18,510 bases of DNA from an uncultured Sutterella sp. (lineage in GTDB: Bacteria > Pseudomonadota > Gammaproteobacteria > Burkholderiales > Burkholderiaceae_F): contig USBS01000023.1 in the NCBI GenBank assembly GCA_900552915.1, positions 1-18,510 on the forward strand. The letters run 5' to 3'. How positions within the stretch are numbered: position 1 is the stretch's first letter; each line of letters starts with the position of its first letter. The notes beneath the pieces are model-generated. The model did not search any database. It was not told the DNA's origin and was given only the letters and a program-made list of their open reading frames with translations. The position numbers were made by a program, and so were the translations under genes. Below, piece after piece: positions 1 to 7,264 of this stretch.

Positions 1-1
1 C

Positions 2-781
2 GCCAAAATCGTCGAGCAGATGCATTCGGCCTTCGATTTTGATCGTGATGTCGTGAGCCAAATGCAGCGCGGAGACGCTTTCCGCCTCATCTACGAAACG
101 AAATTTGCCGAAGGCAGCTTCGTCCGACACGGCAAACTGCTTGCGATGCAGCTCGATCACGCAGGCAAAACCACCGAGCTCTTCCGATTCGACAACGACA
201 ACGCAGGCGGCAATTTCTACGATGCCGAGGGCAATATCTCCCGGCGAACCTTCATGCGCGTTCCCTTGGACGTGCAAAGCGTCACAAGTGAATTCTCGCC
301 GCTGCGCCGACACCCGGTCACGGGGGTTCTGCGACCTCACTTAGGCACCGACTTCCGTGCTCCCTGGGGCGCGCTGGTGCGAGCCGCCGCCGACGGCACG
401 GTGGAATTTGCGGGCGTCGGCACAGGCTACGGCAACTACATCCGCATCACTCACGGACCGGGCATTCTGACTCTCTATGCCCACCTGTCATCGATCGCTC
501 CGCACATCAAAAAGGGCACAAACGTCAAATACGGCGAAGTCATCGGCCGAGTCGGCGCAACGGGCTTGACTACCGGTCCGCACCTGCACTACGAACTGAA
601 GTTCGGCAACGTGCAGATCAACCCCATGACGGTGCGGCTGCCCGATACCAAGAAGCTTACGCCCTATCAGTTTGCGCAGATGGAGGTGCTTATCGCGCCG
701 CTGCGCGCCAAGCTGGCGCGTCTGCAGAAGGTGCAGGTGAGCAGTTTTCAGAACAAAAACGCTTCTTCGCAAACCAACTAG
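2..781 (+). CDS. M23-family (LytM/MepM-like) peptidoglycan metallo-endopeptidase, 3' part
   Basis: The reading frame is open from the first complete codon at position 2, so the gene starts left of the window. The Met at position 20 is probably internal. Counting from that Met, a LytM/peptidase M23 domain spans roughly residues 88-205. It carries the family signature: an S-x-L-R-R-H-P-V-T-G entry motif, the zinc-ligand HLGTD (H107, D111) and the HLH motif (H188, H190). Enzymes of this family cut peptide cross-links of peptidoglycan in the periplasm. MepM-type members have an N-terminal anchor and LysM or coiled-coil region, which would lie outside the window. The C-terminal tail after about residue 215 is basic and helical, then Ser/Asn-rich. 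The gene ends 54 bases before anmK on the same strand, which fits a wall remodelling and recycling pair. All expected zinc ligands are visible, so I expect an active enzyme and not an EnvC/NlpD-type degenerate activator. Confidence 0.93.
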   Translation, partial: AKIVEQMHSAFDFDRDVVSQMQRGDAFRLIYETKFAEGSFVRHGKLLAMQLDHAGKTTELFRFDNDNAGGNFYDAEGNISRRTFMRVPLDVQSVTSEFSPLRRHPVTGVLRPHLGTDFRAPWGALVRAAADGTVEFAGVGTGYGNYIRITHGPGILTLYAHLSSIAPHIKKGTNVKYGEVIGRVGATGLTTGPHLHYELKFGNVQINPMTVRLPDTKKLTPYQFAQMEVLIAPLRAKLARLQKVQVSSFQNKNASSQTN

Positions 782-835
782 AATTAGCTCTCCAAAACCA
801 AAAAACATCCCAAACCAAATCGGAGATTTTCAGTC

Positions 836-1945
836 ATGGCCAAGACAGTGACCCTGGGTTTGATGTCAGGAACCAGTCTTGACGGCGTCGATGCCGTCGC
901 CGTCGATTTTTCCGGAGTGGGACCGCGTCTTACCGGCCATCACCATATCGAATTTCCCAAGCCGCTCAAGGAAAAGCTGCTTGCCTTGTGTCAGCCCGGC
1001 GACAACGAAATCGATCGCATGGGCCAGGCTTCCGTCGAACTCGGTAAGTTCTACGTCACCTGCATCAATGAACTGCTAGACGTAGCCGATATCGGCCGCA
1101 AGGACGTTGCTGCCGTCGGCATCCACGGTCAAACGATCCGTCATCGCCCCGATCAGGGCTGGACGCTGCAGCTCAACAACCCGGCGCTCGTGGCCGAACT
1201 TTCCGGTCTTGACGTCATCAGCGACTTCCGCGCCCGCGACATCGCTGCTGGCGGCGAAGGCGCGCCGCTCGTTCCCGCATTCCACCGTCAAGTCTTCATG
1301 GGCGAAGTGGCCCGTTCGGTCGTCAACATCGGCGGCATTGCCAACGTAACGTTCCTGCCTCCCCGCCGCGGCTACGGCAAGATCATCGGCTTTGACTGCG
1401 GTCCGGGCAACATTCTGCTTGACGCCTGGTGCCGCAAGCACATCGCACGTCCCTACGATACGAACGGCGCCTGGGGTGCTACGGGACACGCCAACGAAGC
1501 GCTTTTGGAAAAACTCCTTTCGGATCCCTACTTCGATCGTCAGCCGCCCAAGAGCACCGGCCGTGAACACTTCAACCTTGAGTGGCTTGAAGCGCAGCTC
1601 GCCGAGTTCGGCCCGCTTGAACCGGCCGACGTGCAAGCAACGCTCGTCATGCTAACGGCTCGCACGATCACGGATGCGATCAAGAAGTTTGCCGGCCGCA
1701 CCGAGGAGATTTATCTCTGCGGCGGCGGTGCCTTAAACGGCGCTCTCGCCCAGAAGATTCGCGAATGCGCAGGCGAATCGGTCTACGTTCGCTCCACATC
1801 CGCTCTAGGCGTTGACCCGATGCACGTGGAAGCCATGGCCTTTGCGTGGCTGGCCTGGGCTTTCCTGCAGAAAAAACCGGGCAATCTGCCCGAAGTGACG
1901 AACGCCACCGGCGCCCGTCTGCTCGGCGCCTTGTATCCGCACTGA
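836..1945 (+). CDS. anmK: Anhydro-N-acetylmuramic acid kinase AnmK
   Basis: AnmK phosphorylates and hydrates 1,6-anhydro-N-acetylmuramic acid to MurNAc-6-phosphate in the cytosol, returning wall sugar to metabolism. The product is 369 residues, the usual length for this family. Visible motifs are the N-terminal nucleotide-binding GLMSGTSLDGVD (residues 8-19), GIHGQTIRH (95-103), VNIGGIANVTF (163-173), the catalytic GFDCGPGNILLD (185-196, with D187 the expected general base) and a C-terminal LCGGGALNG sugar-kinase motif. The ATG at 836 is preceded by GGAG (822-825) about 10 bases upstream. The gene follows an M23 endopeptidase gene on the same strand and is closed by an intrinsic terminator at 1974. 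In bacteria with MurQ, the product feeds into GlcNAc-6-phosphate; no murQ is present in this window. Confidence 0.97.
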   Translation: MAKTVTLGLMSGTSLDGVDAVAVDFSGVGPRLTGHHHIEFPKPLKEKLLALCQPGDNEIDRMGQASVELGKFYVTCINELLDVADIGRKDVAAVGIHGQTIRHRPDQGWTLQLNNPALVAELSGLDVISDFRARDIAAGGEGAPLVPAFHRQVFMGEVARSVVNIGGIANVTFLPPRRGYGKIIGFDCGPGNILLDAWCRKHIARPYDTNGAWGATGHANEALLEKLLSDPYFDRQPPKSTGREHFNLEWLEAQLAEFGPLEPADVQATLVMLTARTITDAIKKFAGRTEEIYLCGGGALNGALAQKIRECAGESVYVRSTSALGVDPMHVEAMAFAWLAWAFLQKKPGNLPEVTNATGARLLGALYPH

Positions 1946-1973
1946 TCTTCTTCGAGCTTTTCAAAAGCTACAG

Positions 1974-2010
1974 ACGACCGGACGGCGCTTGCCTTCCGGT
2001 CGTTTGTTGT
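1974..2010 (+). terminator. Intrinsic terminator after anmK
   Basis: A perfect 9-bp stem, ACGACCGGA (1974-1982) with TCCGGTCGT (1995-2003), is followed by the T-rich run TTGTTGTTT. It starts 28 bases after the anmK stop. A separate short palindrome, AGCTTTTCAAAAGCT, lies just upstream at 1955-1969. Confidence 0.8.
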
Positions 2011-2051
2011 TTGGTGCTCACCTCTTTAAACTTTTAGGATTGATCCTGATT

Positions 2052-2078
2052 TTGCTTGCGGCGCGCCTCGCTTAGAAT
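2052..2078 (+). promoter_or_regulatory. Possible promoter of the SulP transporter gene
   Basis: A -10-like TAGAAT (2073-2078) lies about 75 bases before the SulP start codon. The best -35-like element is TTGCTT (2052-2057), with a short 15-base spacer. The position after the anmK terminator makes a promoter here plausible, but the match is only moderate. Confidence 0.3.
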
Positions 2079-2152
2079 ATCGGGTCCTTTGAAACCTTCC
2101 CGGCCCAACTGGCCAACGCCTGCGACCGAGATTCGACGCCTTTGTTTTTGCC

Positions 2153-3889
2153 ATGTCGTTCGTTTCTTCCGCCAAAGCATTTCTGAGCAACCTTCCTGTT
2201 CAGCGTTTTCATCCCGTAACGTTCGATGCGCTCAGAAACTACAACACCCGAATGCTCACGCGCGACATCAGCGCAGGCCTTACCGTCGGTATGGTGGCCT
2301 TGCCGCTTGCCATGGCTTTCGGCATTGCATCGGGCGTTCCTCCCGAAGCCGGCATCTACACAGCCATCATTGCGGGCTTTCTGATTTCGCTTCTGGGCGG
2401 ATGCCGCGTGCAGATCGGCGGTCCTGCGGGCGCCTTCATCGTCATCATCTACGGCATCATCGCCAACTACGGACTTGGGAACCTGCTGTTGGCAACCATC
2501 GGCTCGGGGGTCATCCTTTTCTTAATGGGGCTCTTCAAGCTCGGCAGCTTCATCCGATTTATTCCTGTTTCCATCGTCATCGGCTTTACAAACGGCATCG
2601 CCGTGCTGATCGGCCTAAGTCAGGTCAAAGACTTTTTGGGCCTGACGATCGAGAAAATGCCCGCCGACTTCTTCCATCAAATTCAGACGCTGTACGCTCA
2701 CATTGACACGTTCAATCCCTACGCTTTTGCGTTGGCTCTCGTGAGCTTTCTCATCGTTAAGTTCTGGCCCAAGGGCTACGTCATGGGAGGCGCACCTTGG
2801 AAGCGTTGGATGGCTCATTTACCCGGCACGGTCGTGGTGCTCGTTGCGTCCACCGTTGTCGTCTCGGTTTTCAATCTTCCGGTTGAGACAATCGGCACGA
2901 AGTTCGGCGGCATTCCGCAAAAGCTTCCCGATCTGACGCTTCCCGACTTCTCTTGGGAAGCCTTCAAGCACCTCATCGGACCGATGATCACGATTGCGCT
3001 TCTGGGCGCCATCGAAAGTCTTCTTTGCGCCCGCGTTGCGGATGCCATGACCGATGACCGCCATAATCCCAATCAAGAGCTGATGGGACAAGGCGTCGCC
3101 AACTTTATCGTGCCGTTTTTCGGCGGCATTCCCGCTACCGGCACCATCGCGCGTACGGTCACAAACATCAAAAGCGGCGCAGCAAGTCCCGTCGCAGGCA
3201 TCGTGCATGCCCTGACGCTTTTGGTGGTGATTCTGGCCGCAGCTCCGCTTGCCGGCGACATTCCGCTTGCCGCCTTGGCCGCCATCCTCTTTTTCGTTGC
3301 TTGGAACATGGGCAACTGGCGCGAATTCTCCCGCCTGCGCCAGATGACGATGAGCTACAAGGCAACGCTCATCACAACCTTCCTTCTGACGGTTATTTTC
3401 GATCTGACAGTTGCCGTCGAAGTGGGCCTACTCGTTTCATGCGTGTTCTTCATCTACCGCATGAATACGCTCACGCGCGTCACGCGCCAGACGCTGCCCT
3501 TCGATATGCCCGCAACGGTCGAATGCTGGAAGCTCACGGGCGCACTCTTCTTCGGTTCCGTGAGCAAACTCGAAGACGTTACCGATCCCAAGCGCATCAC
3601 CGCGCCGGATGCCGCCAAAGTGGTGATTCTCGACTGCACGGACCTGCTCAACATCGACAATTCGGCCATGGACATCCTGCAGGTGTTCATGCGAGCCCTA
3701 AAACGCCGCAACCACGAACTGATCATTGCCGGAGCCACCGGTCATCCGCAGCGTCAGCTCGAACGCACGGGAATTGCCCAAAGCCTTGGCGCTAATTTCG
3801 TGCCCAACGTTGAATTTGCACAGCATCGAGCCAAAGAGCTGCTTGTGGAAATCGAAAAGAAAGAAACGAGCGGCAAACCGGTCGTGTAG
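2153..3889 (+). CDS. SulP/SLC26-family inorganic anion or dicarboxylate transporter with STAS domain
   Basis: This is a 578-residue inner-membrane transporter. Residues about 35-435 form many hydrophobic segments with SulP-family motifs: the substrate-site IGGPAGAFIVIIYG (88-101), GAIESLLCARVADAMT (285-300) and GGIPATGTIARTVTNIKSGA (324-343). A cytosolic STAS domain follows (about 455-570), recognisable by VVILDCTDLLNIDNSAMDIL (490-509). Characterised relatives carry sulfate, bicarbonate (BicA) or C4-dicarboxylates (DauA/YchM). Sequence alone does not choose between these, and no sulfate-assimilation or carbonic anhydrase gene is adjacent. The ATG at 2153 gives the usual short N-terminal leader before the first membrane segment but lacks an obvious Shine-Dalgarno. 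The next in-frame Met, at residue 34, lies close to the first membrane segment. The gene appears monocistronic, between the anmK terminator and a bidirectional terminator. Confidence 0.92.
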   Translation: MSFVSSAKAFLSNLPVQRFHPVTFDALRNYNTRMLTRDISAGLTVGMVALPLAMAFGIASGVPPEAGIYTAIIAGFLISLLGGCRVQIGGPAGAFIVIIYGIIANYGLGNLLLATIGSGVILFLMGLFKLGSFIRFIPVSIVIGFTNGIAVLIGLSQVKDFLGLTIEKMPADFFHQIQTLYAHIDTFNPYAFALALVSFLIVKFWPKGYVMGGAPWKRWMAHLPGTVVVLVASTVVVSVFNLPVETIGTKFGGIPQKLPDLTLPDFSWEAFKHLIGPMITIALLGAIESLLCARVADAMTDDRHNPNQELMGQGVANFIVPFFGGIPATGTIARTVTNIKSGAASPVAGIVHALTLLVVILAAAPLAGDIPLAALAAILFFVAWNMGNWREFSRLRQMTMSYKATLITTFLLTVIFDLTVAVEVGLLVSCVFFIYRMNTLTRVTRQTLPFDMPATVECWKLTGALFFGSVSKLEDVTDPKRITAPDAAKVVILDCTDLLNIDNSAMDILQVFMRALKRRNHELIIAGATGHPQRQLERTGIAQSLGANFVPNVEFAQHRAKELLVEIEKKETSGKPVV

Positions 3890-3895
3890 CGTAGC

Positions 3896-3927
3896 GAAAA
3901 GCCTTCGGCGCCGCCGCAAGGCTTTTC
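3896..3927. terminator. Bidirectional terminator between SulP gene and kinase gene
   Basis: A perfect 10-bp stem pairs GAAAAGCCTT (3896-3905) with AAGGCTTTTC (3918-3927) around a GC-rich 12-base loop. The A-rich 5' arm and T-rich 3' arm supply a U-tract on either strand. It fills the gap between two converging stop codons (3889 on plus, 3928 on minus), so it can end both transcripts. Confidence 0.8.
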
Positions 3928-5397
3928 TCATATTCTCGGCATATCGACCGTAACGCTGAGTCCTTTACGCGCCGAAGGATTCGTCCAATCAAGCGCAAGC
4001 GTGCAGCCATAGCGATCGGCGATCGTTTTGCAAATGGCCAGCCCCAGTCCTGTTCCGGTCTGCTGCGTTCCAAGAACCCTGTAGAAAGGATCAAACACCC
4101 GGCTGCGTTCCGTTACCGGAATACCAGGACCATTGTCGGCAATGACCAGCTGCACGCGACCGTCTTCGTGCTTGAGCGAAATCGTTACCTCTCCCGATTC
4201 GTGCACATAGTTGACCGCGTTGTGCACCAAATTGCGAACAAGGCAGAAAAGTGAAGATTCGGGCATCGCTACCACGGTCTTGCTCGCCTCATCGGTCTCA
4301 AAGCCGATCACCTCAACGGTGACGTTCTTTCGGTCGGCTTCCCAGTAAATGTCTTCCACAACAGAAGTCACGACTTTAAGGCAAGAGGCACTCTGAGGCT
4401 GATCTCCGCCAGTGACGTCCTGCCCGGCCTGCACTCGCTTGAGCGTCAAAAGTTGGGCGATGAGGCTGGATAAGCGCGCAATTCCGGCCCGAATGTCTTG
4501 AACCGTGGCCTTGGCGCTTTCGGACATTTTCATTTCGCTCAGGCGATCGACCTGCAGGCTTAACGCCGTAACCGGGCTTCTCAGTTCATGCGCAGCATCG
4601 GCTACAAACCGCATTTCCCGACCACGCAAATCCTCTACGCGAGCAAGCAGCCCGTTGACGGCCGTCATGATGCTCTCGATCTCTTCCGGCACGCCTTCGA
4701 ATTTGAGTTCGCTCAGATCGTCGGCCTTGCGTTCCTGAATTTCCTTGACGAGCTGCTGCACGGGCTTGAGTGCATGCCACAACACCAAAAGCAGCACAAG
4801 GAGCATCACCGGCGTCAGGATCAGAATCGGGGCGGCTGTCGTAAGGGCACGGATCAAAATTTCTTCATTGCGCTCGCTCAACTGCTGAGCCGCCGCGACA
4901 TGTGTCCCGTCCGACAACGTTCGAAGATAAAAACGATAAGTGTCGCCCGCAAATTCAGCCGTATGCGCCCCGTTGTCGTAGGCTTCGCGGAAAGTCACGG
5001 TCATGGCTCGGCCTTTTTTATGCAGCATGCGCACCAAAACCGTCTCGCCGGGCTTGACTACGGCTTCCTTACTGTCGTCATCAAGCTGGAAGCGATCTTC
5101 AAATAGATCGTCATCCATGGTAAGCGCCCCGTACTGAGGCAGCTTGTCGCCTTTTTCAGAACCCGGCCCGTAAAAGCCTCCGTAGGTAAGTTCCTGAATT
5201 TTGTCCCGCTGCCGCTGCTGCACAATGTCGCGAGACAACATGCCGACAACTTCCTTGAGAATATCGTCCTGACGGTCTTTGGCCTCCTCGTAGCCGATCG
5301 CAAAACTTGCTGCTGCCGTGATGAGCGAAAAAAGCGCAAGCGTGCCCGCACACCAAAGCGCGACACGCTTTAAAAGTGATTTCTTGCCGAATTGCAT
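3928..5397 (-). CDS. qseC: QseC-like sensor histidine kinase
   Basis: This is a 489-residue inner-membrane sensor kinase of the OmpR-partner class. TM1 is about residues 12-34 and TM2 about 187-208. The roughly 150-residue periplasmic domain between them contains an acidic stretch (DDD at 95-97, ED at 100-101, DDD at 106-108). A HAMP linker follows TM2. The HisKA domain holds the phospho-acceptor H270 within FVADAAHELRSP. The ATPase domain has an N-box near N389-N393, G1 DNGPGIP (421-427) and G2 GTGLGLAI (448-455). It is the last gene of a minus-strand operon, 6 bases after the response regulator, so translation is probably coupled; no strong Shine-Dalgarno is visible. The qseC name rests on operon order with a YgiW-like protein and general similarity. 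PmrB-like sensing of metals or cationic peptides is an equally open reading of the acidic sensor domain. Confidence 0.93.
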   Translation of the reverse strand: MQFGKKSLLKRVALWCAGTLALFSLITAAASFAIGYEEAKDRQDDILKEVVGMLSRDIVQQRQRDKIQELTYGGFYGPGSEKGDKLPQYGALTMDDDLFEDRFQLDDDSKEAVVKPGETVLVRMLHKKGRAMTVTFREAYDNGAHTAEFAGDTYRFYLRTLSDGTHVAAAQQLSERNEEILIRALTTAAPILILTPVMLLVLLLVLWHALKPVQQLVKEIQERKADDLSELKFEGVPEEIESIMTAVNGLLARVEDLRGREMRFVADAAHELRSPVTALSLQVDRLSEMKMSESAKATVQDIRAGIARLSSLIAQLLTLKRVQAGQDVTGGDQPQSASCLKVVTSVVEDIYWEADRKNVTVEVIGFETDEASKTVVAMPESSLFCLVRNLVHNAVNYVHESGEVTISLKHEDGRVQLVIADNGPGIPVTERSRVFDPFYRVLGTQQTGTGLGLAICKTIADRYGCTLALDWTNPSARKGLSVTVDMPRI

Positions 5398-5403
5398 GGC
5401 AGT

Positions 5404-6102
5404 CTATCGACCGGGTACTTTGCCTTTGTGAACCATCCAACCCAGGCCGCGTACGTTTCCGATCGCCTGAGCGCCGAGTTTTTTGCGCAGCCCGTGAATA
5501 ATGAATTCAAGTGCGTTGCTCTCAGGCATGTCGCCTTCGCCGTAAATTCGCTCCTCAAGCGTAGCTCGAGAAAGAATGGCGCCCGGGCGCGTCATAAGCG
5601 CCTCCATCAAATCGAATTCACGTTTGCTCAAAGGTACTTCCTTGTCACCCTCGGCCGCATGAATCTTGATGGACTTCGTTTCGCAGTTAAGGCTCATGGC
5701 ACCGTTGGTGAGTACCTTAACCGTGGTGCGAGCGCCGGCTCTGCGCCTTTCGATTGCACGCAAACGCGCCAATACTTCGGACATGTGAAACGGCTTGACG
5801 ACGTAGTCGTCGGCGCCGGCATCAAGTCCGGCGAGACGATCGTCAAGACCGTCTCGGGCCGTCAGAATAATCACCGGTGTTTCACCGTCTTTAACTCGCA
5901 GTTCCCGCAGCACGCTCATGCCGTCCTTGCCGGGCAAACCCAAATCAAGCAAAACGGCGTCGTAGGCATTTTCGGACAGAAAGCCCGTCGCCTCCCAACC
6001 GCTTCGTGCCCAGTCGGAAACCTTGCCGGCATCCTGCAGGGCTTGAACAACGGCTTCGCCGATCATCGGGTCGTCTTCGACAAGAAGAATCTTTTCAGTC
6101 AT
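5404..6102 (-). CDS. qseB: OmpR/PhoB-family response regulator (QseB-like)
   Basis: This is a 232-residue transcription factor paired with the downstream kinase. The receiver domain (1-115) has the acidic pair E9-D10-D11, the phospho-acceptor D53 in LLDLGLPGKDG, T81 and K103 (YVVKPF). A winged-helix DNA-binding domain follows (about 130-225), with the typical LSKREFDLMEAL and NALEFIIHGLRKKLG signatures of the QseB/PmrA/BasR subgroup. Phosphorylation by the kinase encoded 6 bases downstream is expected to drive dimerisation and promoter binding. The gene starts 16 bases after the second BOF-protein gene, so the four genes form one unit. Members of this subgroup commonly autoregulate their operon; I could not identify a convincing tandem-repeat binding site upstream of the first gene. 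Confidence 0.95.
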   Translation of the reverse strand: MTEKILLVEDDPMIGEAVVQALQDAGKVSDWARSGWEATGFLSENAYDAVLLDLGLPGKDGMSVLRELRVKDGETPVIILTARDGLDDRLAGLDAGADDYVVKPFHMSEVLARLRAIERRRAGARTTVKVLTNGAMSLNCETKSIKIHAAEGDKEVPLSKREFDLMEALMTRPGAILSRATLEERIYGEGDMPESNALEFIIHGLRKKLGAQAIGNVRGLGWMVHKGKVPGR

Positions 6103-6118
6103 AAAACGGACTTTGTGT

Positions 6119-6490
6119 TTAATCCTTGCCCGGAAGCACCGTCAAGCGATGGACATCAATCGTCTCCTGCTTGGCGTACTTGAGCTCCAATTCCCCCTCG
6201 ATTCGGATCTTCGTTTTGGGATCAACGCGCTGTCCTCTGAAAACCTTATCGGGGATTTCGGCAATGATACGACCGGTATCGTCGGCAAAAACATATTTTT
6301 TGCGCTTGACTTGCTCGAGAATGTAACCCTCAAGCGTCGCCAGCTGATCTTGCCGCCCGTTCTTCAGAACCTCCTGCACGGTCGAGACTGCCGCCGCCGG
6401 TTTGTCGCTTACGAACTGAGCTTGAGCCGAGGCGGCGGCACACAGAGCAACAGCGGCAGCTGCAAGCGCCAGAGTTTTGAATTTTCTCAT
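6119..6490 (-). CDS. Secreted BOF-fold (YgiW/YdeI family) protein, second copy
   Basis: This is a 123-residue periplasmic OB-fold protein of the bacterial BOF family (YgiW/YdeI/VisP type). A signal peptide covers about residues 1-24, with a Lys/Arg start, an Ala/Leu core and a likely cut after AQA. The mature domain contains LEGYILEQVKRKKYVF, a D-x-TG turn, FRGQRVDPKTKIRIEGELE and DVHRL, all typical of the family. I chose the Met at 6490 over an upstream Met at 6514. It gives a clean signal peptide and has GGGAGG seven bases upstream, whereas the longer form adds eight non-signal residues. It lies between its close paralogue upstream and the response regulator gene downstream (16-base gap). 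Known relatives are linked to stress, cationic-peptide or oxidative resistance and, for VisP, peptidoglycan binding. The role here is inferred. Confidence 0.9.
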   Translation of the reverse strand: MRKFKTLALAAAAVALCAAASAQAQFVSDKPAAAVSTVQEVLKNGRQDQLATLEGYILEQVKRKKYVFADDTGRIIAEIPDKVFRGQRVDPKTKIRIEGELELKYAKQETIDVHRLTVLPGKD

Positions 6491-6497
6491 TCCAATT

Positions 6498-6503
6498 CCT
6501 CCC
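6498..6503 (-). promoter_or_regulatory. Shine-Dalgarno setting the start of the second BOF gene
   Basis: GGGAGG on the minus strand ends seven bases before the ATG at 6490. This supports the shorter start over the Met at 6514. Confidence 0.75.
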
Positions 6504-6535
6504 AACGAGAGCATCTACCGCGTCGGTACAGCTAA

Positions 6536-6892
6536 TTAGCGAACAATTTCAAGACGGTGAACGTCAACCTTGTCTTTTTCCATGAAGTCCTTTTCAAGTT
6601 CGCCGTCGATGCGAATCTTGGTCTTGGGATCCACGCGCTGTCCCTGGAAGATTTCGTCGTCGATCTCAACGAGCATCTCGCCCGTGCTGTCGCGGAACAT
6701 GTATTTCTCATGCTTGACCTGCTGCGTGATGAAACCCTCGAGCGTCACAATCTGGTCGTCCTTGCCGCTGTCGGCAAGCGCTTTGACGGTCGTCAGATGG
6801 CTCGGTCCGCCCACAAACTGAGCCTGCACGGGAGCTACGGCAACGATGGCAGCGATGGCGGCAGCGGCTGCGACGGTTTTGATCTTGAACAT
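6536..6892 (-). CDS. Secreted BOF-fold (YgiW/YdeI family) protein, first gene of the two-component operon
   Basis: This is a 118-residue paralogue of the next gene. The signal peptide is about residues 1-24 (MFKIKT, then an Ala/Ile/Val-rich core, then VQA-QF). The mature part shares with its neighbour the blocks QAQFV, LEGFI-QQVK-EKY-F, EI-D-FQGQRVDPKTKIRI, GELE and DVHRL, so the pair is a tandem duplication that has since diverged. The Met at 6892 was preferred to an upstream Met at 6931. AAGGAG lies six bases before it, and the extra 13 residues (MTYVIFQSSKECI) would spoil the signal peptide. The stop lies 45 bases before the second copy. This gene order, BOF protein then regulator then kinase, matches ygiW-qseB-qseC in enterobacteria, except that the BOF gene is doubled here. 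Confidence 0.9.
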   Translation of the reverse strand: MFKIKTVAAAAAIAAIVAVAPVQAQFVGGPSHLTTVKALADSGKDDQIVTLEGFITQQVKHEKYMFRDSTGEMLVEIDDEIFQGQRVDPKTKIRIDGELEKDFMEKDKVDVHRLEIVR

Positions 6893-7264
6893 GATGCACT
6901 CCTTACTCGATTGAAAAATTACGTATGTCATGTCGAAAGAGCGTTTCGGTGAACATCTCTTTCATTCGATAGCCTCAGTGTAGAGACATCAAATTAGTCC
7001 CCGCATAGCCGAAAACTAGGTTTGTTTTTCGTCCAAAGTCCTCTGGAACGCCCGCACCGCGGGATATACGGCATCAATACGAGAAACTTTGCCCATGCTA
7101 AGTTTTGCTTCGAATTTTCGAGACAATTGCAACGATTTATTTCACCGTAAGGCGTCAGCGTTTTTTCGCTACACTACAGCCGATTAATATGCCGCACAAG
7201 CGCAGTCGCGGCCGCTCGGACGCAAATGACTGCGGTTTTGCCCGCCCCACCACAAATTCAGAAC
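6893..7264. other. Divergent intergenic region between the BOF/two-component operon and the dsbC-like gene
   Basis: These 372 bases carry the upstream regions of two diverging units and no credible gene. Small reading frames here lack a ribosome site or codon bias. The part nearest the BOF gene must hold the operon promoter; a weak TTGATG/TATCGA pair on the minus strand (about 6970-6996) is the best I see. On the dsbC side there is a -10-like TACACT at 7170-7175 without a convincing -35. A 12-base palindrome, TCGAATTTTCGA, at 7110-7121 could be an operator. No riboswitch or terminator fold was recognised. Confidence 0.5.
6899..6904 (-). promoter_or_regulatory. Strong Shine-Dalgarno of the first BOF gene
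   Basis: AAGGAG on the minus strand lies six bases before the ATG at 6892. It decides the start of this secreted protein in favour of the shorter form. Confidence 0.8.

Noticed and set aside
1955..1969. AGCTTTTCAAAAGCT palindrome just after anmK.
   Set aside because: It has a one-base centre, would form only a weak hairpin, and a much better terminator follows immediately at 1974.
5392..6183. A 263-codon plus-strand frame across the response regulator gene.
   Set aside because: The minus strand carries an intact receiver and winged-helix protein here. The plus-strand product has no domain character.
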